Source of the DNA: CAVQBC01 sp963710665
Lineage (GTDB): Bacteria; Actinomycetota; Thermoleophilia; Solirubrobacterales; Solirubrobacteraceae
Direction: 5' to 3'
Length of the DNA: 64,000 nt
NCBI GenBank assembly: GCA_963710665.1
Contig: CAVQBC010000008.1
Span: 1,054,001 to 1,118,000, forward strand
Below, one piece after another: positions 8,902-17,743 of this stretch; the stretch's first letter is position 1; each line of letters opens with the position of its first letter. The position numbers and the translations under genes were made by a program. The notes under the pieces are model-generated. The model saw nothing but the letters and a program-made list of their open reading frames with translations. It did no database searches and had not been told where the DNA came from.

Positions 8902-9468
8902 TCACCCGATCGAGGCCGCGGCCTCGGGGGTCGCCGTCGGCGTGCCGCGCCTCACGAGCGCGAGGAGGGCGAGCGGGGCGAGCAGCAGTCGCTGAAGGCC
9001 GACGGTCATGAACGGCGCGTGGGCCTCCAGGTCGTAGGTGCGCGCGAGCAGGGCGAGATCCAGGAGGTTGCGCGGCATCCCGCGCCGGGTGAGGCGACCG
9101 GCGTGCGCCATCTCGACGACCTCGGCGAGCATGCTCTCCATCTCGAGCGCGGGCCGGACCTCGACCCGCACGCGTGCCTCCTCGTCACCGGCGTTGGCGA
9201 AGCCGTGCATCACGCCGGGCGCGACCTCGACGACCTCGCCGGGGCCGGCGGTGACGGTGCGCAGGCCGACGCGGAAGCGCATCTGCCCTTCGACGACCTC
9301 GAAGCGCTCGGTCTGGATGGGGTGGACGTGCGGGATCGGCACCGCGCCGCCGGGGCGCAGCCCGAGCTCGAAGCTCAGCAGCTCGCCGTCGGTCGTGGCG
9401 GCGGTCTCGATGAACGTGAAGCGCTCGCCGGTCACGGGGTTCTCGAGGGTCTGTCCGGGGGTGAGCAT
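8902..9468 (-). CDS. cupin-domain protein
   Basis: Protein of 188 residues with one cupin barrel. Motif 1 is PHVHPIQTERFEVVEGQMRFRVG and motif 2 is PGVMHGFANAG. The His/Glu metal ligands are present (HVH, E, H). About 70 residues follow the barrel, ending in a hydrophobic stretch (LLLAPLALLALV) that may be a membrane segment or amphipathic helix. The start is supported by AGAGGA upstream. It is divergent from an AraC-type regulator that has a cupin sensor domain, a common pairing of regulator with target; it could also be co-transcribed with the histidine kinase downstream. Substrate unknown. Confidence 0.8.
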   Translation of the reverse strand: MLTPGQTLENPVTGERFTFIETAATTDGELLSFELGLRPGGAVPIPHVHPIQTERFEVVEGQMRFRVGLRTVTAGPGEVVEVAPGVMHGFANAGDEEARVRVEVRPALEMESMLAEVVEMAHAGRLTRRGMPRNLLDLALLARTYDLEAHAPFMTVGLQRLLLAPLALLALVRRGTPTATPEAAASIG

Positions 9469-9601
9469 GTGGCGGTCCTCTGGGTCGGGGGTTGCTGCGG
9501 AGCCCAGTATCCGCCGTGCTCAGTGGACTGACTATGACCTAGAAGCGCTTGTACATGCTCATTCGTCCAGATGCTTGGGACGCTCGGGTAGGGTGTGTCG
9601 C

Positions 9602-10567
9602 ATGGACCTGCGAAACCCCCCAGTCGTGCGTGACCCGCTCGGAGAGGCGCTCCACGCGCTGCGGATGAGCGGCGCCTTCTACTGCCGCTCCGAGTTCACC
9701 GAGCCCTGGGGCCTGACCCTCCCGCCCCTGCCCGACTACCTGTGGTTCCACGTCGTGACCGCCGGCAGCGTCTCGCTCGACCTCGGCGACGGAGAGCTCA
9801 CGACGCTCCACAGCGGCGACATCGCGCTCGTGACCCAGGGGGCCGGCCACCGGTTGTGCAGCCATCCCGAGGCTCCCGCGCCCGACATCCTCGCCCTGCC
9901 GCGGGAGGAGCTCTCGGAGCGCTACGAGGTCCTCCAGCACGGCGGAGGCGGCGCCCTGACCCGGATGATGTGCGGCGCGGTGCGCTTCGACCACCCCGCC
10001 GCCCGCAATCTCGTCGCGCTCCTGCCGGAGATCATCTACCTCGACGCGGCCGGCGCCCCCGACGTGGTCTCGATGCAGGGCACCGTGGCCCTGATCGCCG
10101 CGGAGACCAGGCACGTCCGGCCCGGCGGCGACGCCGTCATCACCCGCCTCGCCGACGTCCTGATCATCCAGGCGATCCGCTGGTGGATCGAGACCGACCC
10201 GAGCGCCCAGACCGGCTGGCTCGGGGCCCTCCGCGACGAGCAGATCGGCCGCGCGCTCTCCCTGATCCACGGCGACCCCGCGCGCGCCTGGACGGTGGAG
10301 TCCCTCGCCGACGAGCTCCCGATGTCACGCTCGGCCTTCGCCGCCCGCTTCACCGATCTCGTCGGAGAGCCGGTCATGCAGTACCTCACCCGCTGGCGCA
10401 TGCGCGTGGCGCTCAACGCCTTGCGGGACGAGGGGGCCACCGTGGCCGAGCTCGCCGACCGCCTCGGCTACCGCTCTGAGGCGGCCTTCGCCCGTGCGTT
10501 CAAGCGCGTGATCGGCGTCGCACCGGGGTCGGTCAAGCGAGCGCCCGCGCTCGCCGCACTGACCTAG
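9602..10567 (+). CDS. AraC-family transcriptional regulator with cupin sensor
   Basis: The N-terminal half (about 1-185) is the AraC cupin_6-type sensor (YLWFHVVTAGSVSLDLGDGE, then HSGDIALVTQGAGH). Residues 215-320 carry two helix-turn-helix motifs (WTVESLADELPMSRSAFAARFTDLVGEPVMQYLTRWRM, then VAELADRLGYRSEAAFARAFKRVIGVAPG). The ATG at 9602 is preceded by GGGTAGGG at a good distance; GTG 9593 is a less likely alternative. The gene is divergent from the cupin gene and its stop overlaps by 4 nt with the convergent small gene that follows. It probably controls the cupin gene or itself. Confidence 0.88.
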   Translation: MDLRNPPVVRDPLGEALHALRMSGAFYCRSEFTEPWGLTLPPLPDYLWFHVVTAGSVSLDLGDGELTTLHSGDIALVTQGAGHRLCSHPEAPAPDILALPREELSERYEVLQHGGGGALTRMMCGAVRFDHPAARNLVALLPEIIYLDAAGAPDVVSMQGTVALIAAETRHVRPGGDAVITRLADVLIIQAIRWWIETDPSAQTGWLGALRDEQIGRALSLIHGDPARAWTVESLADELPMSRSAFAARFTDLVGEPVMQYLTRWRMRVALNALRDEGATVAELADRLGYRSEAAFARAFKRVIGVAPGSVKRAPALAALT

Positions 10568-10848
10568 CCGCCGGGAGCGCCACTGACGTTGCGCCAGTGC
10601 TCGGGCAGGTCGGGATGCTCGAGGAAGACCACATGGTCGTCGGTCCCCGAGAGGGCCACCGCATCCCAGGCCCGCCGCAGCGCATCGTCGAGGTCCTCGG
10701 CGTCGAGCGAGATCTCGAACACGCCCACCTCGTCGGGCGGCCCGACCTCGGCCTCGGGGAGCACCGCGGCGATCTGCTCACGGGCCTCCTGATCCCGCGG
10801 AGTCCCGTAGTGGAGCATCAGCATGGAGATGACGAATCGTTCGGCCAT
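10564..10848 (-). CDS. hypothetical 94-residue protein
   Basis: Compact alpha/beta protein without Cys, signal or membrane segment. Its content (FVISMLMLHYGTPRDQEAREQIAAVLPEAEVGP...VFEISLDAEDLDDALRRAWDAVALSGTDDHVVFLEHPDLPEHW) has a ferredoxin-like beta-alpha-beta feel. I do not recognise the family. It is the third gene of an apparent minus-strand operon: 98-residue acidic protein, aldo/keto reductase (16-nt gap), then this gene (22-nt gap). It converges with the AraC gene, with a 4-nt overlap of stops. Confidence 0.7.
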   Translation of the reverse strand: MAERFVISMLMLHYGTPRDQEAREQIAAVLPEAEVGPPDEVGVFEISLDAEDLDDALRRAWDAVALSGTDDHVVFLEHPDLPEHWRNVSGAPGG

Positions 10849-10870
10849 CCGCGCAGGGTAGGTCTGGCGT

Positions 10871-11701
10871 CTACCACCAGGGGCTTTCGAGCGCCCGTTC
10901 GGTGCCGCCGGTCTCGTCGAGCGCGTCCAGCGCCGTCATGTCCTCGTCGGAGAGCGCGAAGTCGAAGATCTGCGCGTTCTCCGCGATTCGCTCACGGTGG
11001 GTCGACTTCGGGATGACGACGAGCTCGCGCTGCACGCACCAGCGCAGCAGGACCTGGGCGGGCGTTCGTCCTACGCGCTCGGCGATCTCTCCGACGCGCG
11101 CGTTCGAGAGGTGCCGGCCGGTGCCCAGTGGGCTGTAGGCCTCGAGCGCCACTCCGCGCTGGTCGCATGCCTCGAGCAGCTTGCGCCGGTACTTGAACGG
11201 GCTGAATTGCACCTGGTTGACCACCGGCGGGTGCTCGGCGATCGCCACCAACTCGTCGAGCTCGGCCACGCTGAAGTTGGAGACGCCGATCGTCTTCGCG
11301 TAGCCGCGTGCGCGGGCGCGCTCCATCCCGGGCCACGCCCAGGTCGGACCGCCTCGGGGCGAGTGGATGATGTAGAGGTCGACCTGGTCGACGCCCAGCC
11401 GTTCGAGGCTCCGCTGCGCCTCGGCCTCCGCGTCCTTCTGCGCCGGGTTGAACTTGGTCGTGACGAAGACCTCGTCACGGGGCACGCCGCTGTCGCGCAG
11501 AGCCCGGCCGACGCTCTCCTCGTTGCCGTAGGCCTGCGCCGTATCGATATGGCGGTAGCCGAGCTCGAGCGCCCAGCGAACCGCGTTCTCGCACTCCGGG
11601 CCGTTCGGCACCTGCCAGACGCCGAGGCCGAGAAGCGGGATCTCGTTGCCGTCGGCGAGCGTGCGTGCCCGCCCGTCCGCGGTCAGAGCTCCGGCTGACA
11701 T
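10871..11701 (-). CDS. aldo/keto reductase
   Basis: NADPH-dependent carbonyl reductase of the AKR5-like group, 276 residues, close to the family norm. Catalytic tetrad residues are visible: Asp in YRHIDTAQAYGNE, Tyr in the same motif, Lys in VFVTTKFNP and His in LYIIHSP. Cofactor-binding signatures are IGVSNFSVAEL and VVIPKSTHRERIAENAQIFDFALS. A strong AAGGAG lies 6 nt before the ATG. It sits in the middle of a three-gene operon and probably handles reactive aldehydes or keto sugars. Confidence 0.93.
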   Translation of the reverse strand: MSAGALTADGRARTLADGNEIPLLGLGVWQVPNGPECENAVRWALELGYRHIDTAQAYGNEESVGRALRDSGVPRDEVFVTTKFNPAQKDAEAEAQRSLERLGVDQVDLYIIHSPRGGPTWAWPGMERARARGYAKTIGVSNFSVAELDELVAIAEHPPVVNQVQFSPFKYRRKLLEACDQRGVALEAYSPLGTGRHLSNARVGEIAERVGRTPAQVLLRWCVQRELVVIPKSTHRERIAENAQIFDFALSDEDMTALDALDETGGTERALESPWW

Positions 11702-11717
11702 GGCGAACTCCTTTGTG

Positions 11718-12014
11718 TCAGGAGCGGTTCCTCGATGCTAGGGCGCTCTCGGATCGGGGGACGACGTCACTGTCCGGGTCCTCGTCGTCGGCCTCGGCGT
11801 AGAGGTCGTCGTCGAGTCCTTCGATCTCGGGCGCGTCGAAGCCGGCGGCGTCGCGCCAGATCGGATCGGTGCCGTGCTGGTCGCCGTGCTCGGCGTGCTC
11901 GATCAGGTCGGCTTCGGCGACGTCGAAGCCCTCGGCCTCGCCCTCGCCGGCCTCGATCAGGGGTGCGATCGCCGGATCGATCGGCTCGTCTGGATTCTCG
12001 GGCCACTTCACCAT
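11718..12014 (-). CDS. acidic 98-residue hypothetical protein
   Basis: The frame is open from 12482, but only the part from ATG 12014 looks like protein (MVKWPENPDEPIDPAIAPLIEAG, then EADLIEHAEHGDQHGTDPIWRDA). It is strongly acidic with a disordered C-terminal tail. The ...LIEHAEHGDQHGT... stretch looks conserved-helical, but I do not recognise a named family. It heads the operon with the aldo/keto reductase (16-nt gap) and is divergent from the NAD-binding protein gene, with 78 bp between starts. Confidence 0.65.
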   Translation of the reverse strand: MVKWPENPDEPIDPAIAPLIEAGEGEAEGFDVAEADLIEHAEHGDQHGTDPIWRDAAGFDAPEIEGLDDDLYAEADDEDPDSDVVPRSESALASRNRS

Positions 12015-12092
12015 GGGTCGAAGGCTACTCCGCGCCGCGCGCGGGCCGGGTGCGGCGATGAACCCCGCGTGCGGGACGAGGCGCGCAAGAAT

Positions 12093-12929
12093 ATGGCGAT
12101 GATCGTGCTCGTCGCCGGTGCCCACGGGCGGCTCGGGAGCCGCGTGGTGGCTCTCCTGCTCGCTCGCGGGCACACCGTCCGCGCCCTGGTCCGCACCGAC
12201 TCGGAGGCGGCTGCGTTGCGCGACGCCGGCGCCGAGGCCGTCGTCGCGGATCTGCGCGGCGACGTCGAATGGACCGCGGACGGCTGCGATGCGGCCGTGT
12301 TCACGGCCGGCGCGAGGCACCGTTCCGGGCTTGGTGCGATCGACGCCGGCGGGGCGGCGAAGCTGGCCGAGGCGGCCGACCGGTACGAGCTCACGCGGTT
12401 CCTGCTCGCGAGCGTCGTCGGCGCGGACCGCCCCGAGCGGCGCGACGGCGGGGTGCGCGAGTTCCTGGCCGCCAAGCAGCACGCGGAACGGCGGCTCCTC
12501 CGGCTCGAGCTGCCGTGGACGATCCTGCGCTTCGGTCGGCTCACGGAGGATTCCGGCGACGGGCGCATCGACACGGTGGTGCGGGGCAGCGCGCCGGTGA
12601 CGACGAGCCGCGACGATGCGGCGCTGGCTTTGGTCGAGTCGCTCACCCGCGCGAACCTCGTCCGCCGCGTCGTGAACGTCGTCGACGGCGACCGGCGCGT
12701 CGTCGATGCGCTCGACGCCGTCGAGCCGCGATCGCTGCCGCCGCGTCCGCAGGAGCCCACCGGCGCGGCCGCGTCGCTCGGCGCCGCGCAGGCCGACAAC
12801 CCTCCCGACGACCCCGAGATGATCAGGGCGGACGCGCCGCCGATCGACGCCGACGTCGAATGGGAGGGCGACGGTCCTCTCCCTCCGGAGACGGTCGGCA
12901 ACGAGGATCCGTCGCCGGGCGTGCCCTGA
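12093..12929 (+). CDS. NAD(P)-binding atypical SDR (NmrA/YwnB-like)
   Basis: Rossmann-fold protein of 278 residues. The nucleotide motif is VLVAGAHGRLGSRVV at the N-terminus, followed by a typical VRALVRTDSEAAALRDAGAEAVVADL second strand and RFLLASVVGADRPER. This is the atypical SDR/NmrA class, often quinone reductase-like or redox sensing. The last 65 residues after the fold are acidic, proline-rich and apparently disordered, and contain a DADVEW motif that recurs near 42200. The ATG at 12093 is preferred over the much longer open frame because the Rossmann strand begins there. ATG 12099 is an alternative. Confidence 0.85.
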   Translation: MAMIVLVAGAHGRLGSRVVALLLARGHTVRALVRTDSEAAALRDAGAEAVVADLRGDVEWTADGCDAAVFTAGARHRSGLGAIDAGGAAKLAEAADRYELTRFLLASVVGADRPERRDGGVREFLAAKQHAERRLLRLELPWTILRFGRLTEDSGDGRIDTVVRGSAPVTTSRDDAALALVESLTRANLVRRVVNVVDGDRRVVDALDAVEPRSLPPRPQEPTGAAASLGAAQADNPPDDPEMIRADAPPIDADVEWEGDGPLPPETVGNEDPSPGVP

Positions 12930-12999
12930 CCCCGCGGGACGGCGCCACCCTATGCGGTCGCTCCCAACGCGTCGACATCGGCGAACTCCGAGAGCGGTG

Positions 13000-14022
13000 T
13001 CACGCGCCGTAGAGCCGCTCGATCACGTCGTCGTAGCGAGCGTGGATGTAGCGGCGACGGAGCTTCATGGTGGGCGTGAGCTCGGCGCCGGACGCCCATT
13101 GGTCCGGCACGACGGCGTGACGGAGCACGCGCTCACGCTCGTCGAGCCGCTCGTTCGCGCGAGCGACTCCGGCGGCGAGCTCCTCGAGGACAGCCGGCTC
13201 GCGCGCGAGGTCGATGCTCCCATCGGGAGCCAGCTCCCTCGCGGCGTCGAGGTTCAAGACGATCAGGGCGACGTTGAAGTCACGGCCCTCACCGATGCAA
13301 CACGCGTGTGCGATGAGGCGGGTCGCTGACTTGAGGCGCGCCTCGATGTTCGCCGGCGACATGTTGTGACCGGCCGAGCTGATGATCATCTCCTTCTTGC
13401 GATCGATGATGGCCACGCGGCCCTCGTCGTCGATCGTCGCCAGGTCGCCGGTTCGCAGCCAGCCGTCGGCGTCGAACGCGGCGGCGGTCGCGTCCGGCCG
13501 GTTCAGGTAGCCCTCCGTGAGCGCGGCGCCGCGCACGAGCAGTTCGCCGTCGTCGGCCAGGCGCAGCTCGAAGCCCGGCATGGCGCGACCCACCGTCCCG
13601 ATGTCCGCGTCGGATGTCGTCAGCGTCGCGAGCCACGCCTCGGTCATCCCCCACATCTCGCTCATGGGCAGGCCGAGCTCATAGAAGAACGCGAGGACGT
13701 CGCGAGGACAGCAGGCGGCGCCGGTGATCGCCTGCGTCAGGTCGTCCAGACCGAACTGCCGGCGTATGACGGGCGCGTCCGCGATGCCCGTGCTCTCGAT
13801 GCTGAGCTTGAGCCGCTCCCAGATCCGTGGCGGCGCGAAGATCCACGTCGGCCGCGCGTCGACGAGTGCGGCCGCGAGTTGCGTCGGGTCGGGACAGATC
13901 GTGATCGTCGAACCACACACCAGCGCTCGCCAGTACCCCAGGCCGTGCTCCGCGCCCGCCGAGCCTCCTCCCACGATCACTACGTCCGCGCGCCTCGCGC
14001 GACCGTTGCCGATGTCGGACAT
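13000..14022 (-). pseudogene. chimera: FAD-oxidoreductase N-terminus joined to acyl-CoA synthetase C-terminus
   Basis: Residues 1-23 are the dinucleotide-binding start of a FAD-dependent oxidoreductase (RADVVIVGGGSAGA). From about residue 24 the protein is instead the C-terminal two-thirds of a long-chain acyl-CoA synthetase: GSTITICPDPTQLAAAL, PTWIFAPPRIWERLKL, SEMWGMTEA, WLRTGDLATIDDEGRVAIIDRKKEMIISSAGHNMSPANIE. The synthetase N-terminus, including the (T/S)SGTTGxPKG phosphate loop, is missing. The most economical reading is a deletion fusing two genes near 13950, leaving a non-functional product. The C-terminal domain is intact to the natural end. Confidence 0.8.
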
Positions 14023-14128
14023 GGACCTCGCTCTCCTCGAGTCGGGGACCCGGAGGCGGATCCTGGCCGGGGGTCGGGTGACGGGTCATCGCCGGATCCC
14101 GGTGATCGCGTCCCAGGGAGGTGGCGAG

Positions 14129-16886
14129 CTACGGCAACCGGTTCGCGAGCTGCGTACGTGACCTGATGTCGAGCTTGCGAAACGCCTTGCGCAAGTGGTA
14201 CTCGACGGTGCTTGCGCTGATGAACAGTCGCGCGGCGATCTCGCGATTGGTGTGACCTTGGGCCGCGAGGCGGGCGATCTGCGTCTCCTGCGGAGTGAGG
14301 TCGTCGCGCGTGTCCACGGTCCGCTTTCGCGCGCGCTCCCCCGTCGCCTCCAGCTCGAGGCGCGCGCGCTCGGCGAACGCGTCGACGCCGAAGTCCCTGA
14401 ACAGCTCGTAGGCCGTCCGCAACTGCTTCCGAGCGTCGAGGCGTCGGCGCTCGCGCCGCAGCCACTCGCCGTAGAGGAGGTGGGTACGGGCGAGCTGCAC
14501 GCGGATGGTCGTTCGATCGAGCCTGGCTATCGCCTCGCGGTAGAGGTCGTCGGCCTCGTCGCCGGTGCTGAGCAGCGCGCGCAAGCGGGCCTCGATCCCG
14601 AACCCCCAGTCGGTGCCGGCAGCGCGAGTCGTCGCCTCGACGCGCTCGAACGCGCGGGACGCACGCTCGGTCTGGCCGCATCGCACGGCTGCCTCGACGA
14701 CCTCGGTCAGCGCCCATATCGCCGGGCCTTCTCGGTAGTGGTGCTCGGACGGTGCAGCCGCCGCCAGGGCGGCGTCGTAGCGGCCAAGCCCGTTGTAGAG
14801 GCCTCCGGTGAGGAACTCGGCCACGCTCAGGGCGAGCCCCTCGCCCCGCGCTTGCGCCTCGCCGACGGTCATCCGGAGCAGCTCGGAGTACTCGGGCTCG
14901 CGACCGCGCAGCGCAGCCAGCGCCAAGCGACCTGCGCGGGCGGTGACGATCCCGGTCGCCTCCGTCGCCGCGCGCAGCTCCTCGTCGATGAGCTCTGCCG
15001 TTCTCAGGTCGCCCAGGAACGCGTAGACGGCGCTGCGGTCCGTGAGTAAGAACGGCAGCGTGGAGAGCGCACCTGTCTGGCTCACGAACTCGAGCTGTCG
15101 CGTCGAGAGCACCGCCCAGCCCGCGTCGTCCCACATGAACAGCGCCACCAGACTGGCGAACCAGAGCCAGCGGGCGTCCTCACCCGACAGCACGGCGTCA
15201 CGCTGGAACGCGCTCACTGCCTCCTTGATCAGGGGCGCCCCGGCCGCGTATCCCTCGGTGAACCGGACCGCCAGGCCGTGCAGCAGCAGCTCGCTCGGGC
15301 GCGGCGCCGGCGGCATGGCTGGGCCTGCGAGCGCCGCCTTGCTGACCGTCACGACATCGTCGCCGTGCGCCAGCCGCCCCGCGAACACGGCTGCCGAGAG
15401 GGCATCAAGGTACGTCGCTCGCGCGAGCGTGGGATCGACCGTCTCGAGCTCGCGCGCGGCGGCGAGCAGGAGGGGCGTCGCATTGCTGCCGCGCCGCAAG
15501 GCGAACGCGATCTGCCCCCGCAGCAGGTGGACGTGGGCGAGCACATGATCGTCGACAGCCGTCCCCGACTCGGCGATCCCCAGGAGATCGAGGGCATCGT
15601 CGACGGCGCCCGCCTGGAACTTGGTCTGTGCGGCGGCCAGAGCACGCTGCGCGCGGCTGGAGGGCTCGGGCGACAGCTCCACCGCACGCTCGAGAAGGGC
15701 GGCGGCGGCCGCGAAGCCACCGCGCGCCTGCGCTCGGGCCGCGGAATGCTCCAGCTCGGCCGCGACGTGCTCATCCGGCACGGACGCCGCATGCGCGCGA
15801 TGCCAGGCGCGGCGATCAGGGTCGACGTTCGGGTCCGTGGCCTCCGCGAGGGCTCGGTGGACCTCGCGCCGCTCCTGCGGGCCGGCTGCTCGGTAGATGG
15901 CCGAGCGAACGAGCGGGTGGCGGAACGCCACTCGGGAGGAGAGCGACAGCAGATCTTCCGATTCCAGAACGTCAGCAGCGGACGACGGGATCCCGAGCCG
16001 GTGTGCCGCGCGCCAGACAAGCGTCGGGTCGCCGACCGGGTCCGCCGCCGCCACGAGCAGCAGGCGGCGCGCAGCCCGGGGCAGCCGCTCCAGTCGCCGC
16101 AGGAAGCTCTCCTCGATGCCGGCGGAAACGGGCACGGCCGGAGGCAAGCCGAATCCGCCCGCGAGCTGGGCTGAGGACAAGCCGCGCGGCAGCTCCAGCA
16201 ATGCGAGCGGGTTCCCACGAGTCTCGGCCACGATCCTCTCCAGCACGCGTTCATCCAGCGGGAGCCGCCAGGACCGACTCCAGCAGCGCCCGCGCATCGC
16301 GATGCGCCAAGGGCGCCACGTGGAGTTCCGGCAGACCGGGGAACGCCTCACCAACGTCCCGTGTCGCGAACACGAGCGCGATCTTCTCCGCGAACAGCCG
16401 GCGGGCCACGAAGGCCAGAGTCCACGCGGAGGCGATGTCGAGCCACTGGGCGTCGTCCACGACGCAGAGAAGTGGTTGCTCCTCGGCCGCCTCGGCCAGC
16501 AGCCCGAGGATCGCCAGCCCCACCAGGAACCGGTCCGGCGCCGGGCCGGAGCTGAGTCCGAACGCGACGCCGAGCGCGTCCTGTTGGGGTTGCGCCAGGC
16601 GGTCCAGAAGGTCGAGGAACGGCGAGCACAGCTGCTGAGCCGCGGCGAACGGGATCTCCAGCTCCGCCTCGACGCCGACGGTCCGGGCGAACCGGAACGC
16701 GCGGGCGGCCTCAACCGCGTACTCGAGCAGGGCGGTCTTGCCGACGCCCGCTTCGCCGTGAAGCACCAGCACGCCCCCGCGTCCTCCGCGCACCCCGGTC
16801 AGCAGCCGGTCGAGCGCCTCGCGTTCACGCCCCCGACCGAACAGCTGCCCGTCGGGCCGGAACAGCGGCGGCGAGGCTGCGCTCAT
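14129..16886 (-). pseudogene. LuxR-family ATPase regulator interrupted by a +1 frameshift
   Basis: Two overlapping frames together encode a normal large LuxR regulator. The N-terminal frame, from ATG 16886, has Walker A LHGEAGVGKTALLEYA and Walker B QPLLCVVDDAQWLD, and runs to RALLESVLAAP before a stop at 16251. The next frame continues directly with LPLDERVLERIVAETRGNPLALLELPRGL, then TPR-like repeats, and ends with the LuxR helix-turn-helix LTPQETQIARLAAQGHTNREIA. Removing one base of the GGG run at 16260-16262 (CCC in the coding strand) restores one frame of 918 residues. This is either a recent mutation or a sequencing error. It is divergent from the SDR gene. ATG 16898 is an alternative start. 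Confidence 0.85.
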
Positions 16887-16979
16887 CCGACCAAGCATGC
16901 CTGAGGCCGACGCTCCGGTCACGACTAAGGATTCAAGGATGCGAACGCGCGCCAGCGGAGACAAGATCCAACCGTCCAA

Positions 16980-17743
16980 ATGTCGGGCCGACTCTCGGGA
17001 AAGGTGTGCGTCATCACGGGCACCGGCGGCAGCCTGGGCCGCGCCACTGCGCTGGCGTTCGCCCGAGAAGGCGCGTCGGTGGTCGGTTGCGACGTCACTG
17101 TCGAGCCCGCGGCGGCGACCGTCGAGATGGTGAGCGGTTCGAGCGGAGAGATGGTCTCGATGCAGCCGTGCCGTCTCGACGATCCGGCCGATTGCGACGC
17201 GCTCGTGCGAGCTGGCGCTCGGCACGTTCGGCAGGGTCGACGTGCTGTTCAACCTCGCCGGCGATGCAGTACTTCAACTGGCTCGAGGACATCACGGACG
17301 AGGAGTGGGATAGGGCCCGCTGGGGCGAGGTCGACCTGGTCTTCTACCTCACCCGCGCGGCGTGGCCGCATCTGAAGGCCAGCCGCGGCGTACTCGTGAA
17401 CATGGCGTCCCTGAACGCGACGCTCAGCTTCAAGGTCCTCCCGTCGCTCGCCCACGCGACGAACAAGGCGGGGATCATCGCGATGACGCGACAGCTGGCG
17501 ATGGAGGGGCGAGAGCACGGGATCCGCGCCAACTCGATCTCCCCAGGCCTGATCGAAAGCAACGCGACACGGGACCAGCTCGAGGACCCGGAGTGGGCGA
17601 GCGCCATGCTCGGCAAGACGTTGCTGGGTCGGCTCGGCCGGCCCGAGGAAGTCGCGAACGTCGCGCTGTTCCTGGCCTCGGACGAGAGCTCCTACGTGAC
17701 GGGCATCGACATCCTGGTCGATGGAGGCATGAAGGTCTGGTGA
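16980..17743 (+). pseudogene. short-chain dehydrogenase/reductase with two +1 frameshifts
   Basis: Classical SDR spread over three frames. The first frame has KVCVITGTGGSLGRATALAFAREGASVV (TGxxxGxG motif). A short middle frame carries ELALGTFGRVDVLFNLA, and the third frame carries MQYFNWLEDITDEEW through the C-terminus LASDESSYVTGIDILVDGGM. Removing C17208 and G17260 gives a continuous 253-residue protein. The catalytic region reads NMASLNAT...SLAHATNKAGIIAMTRQLA; the usual YxxxK tyrosine position is His in AHATNKAG, so activity may be altered even without the frameshifts. The stop overlaps the next gene's GTG (GTGA at 17740-17743), indicating co-translation with the LuxR gene. Confidence 0.85.
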
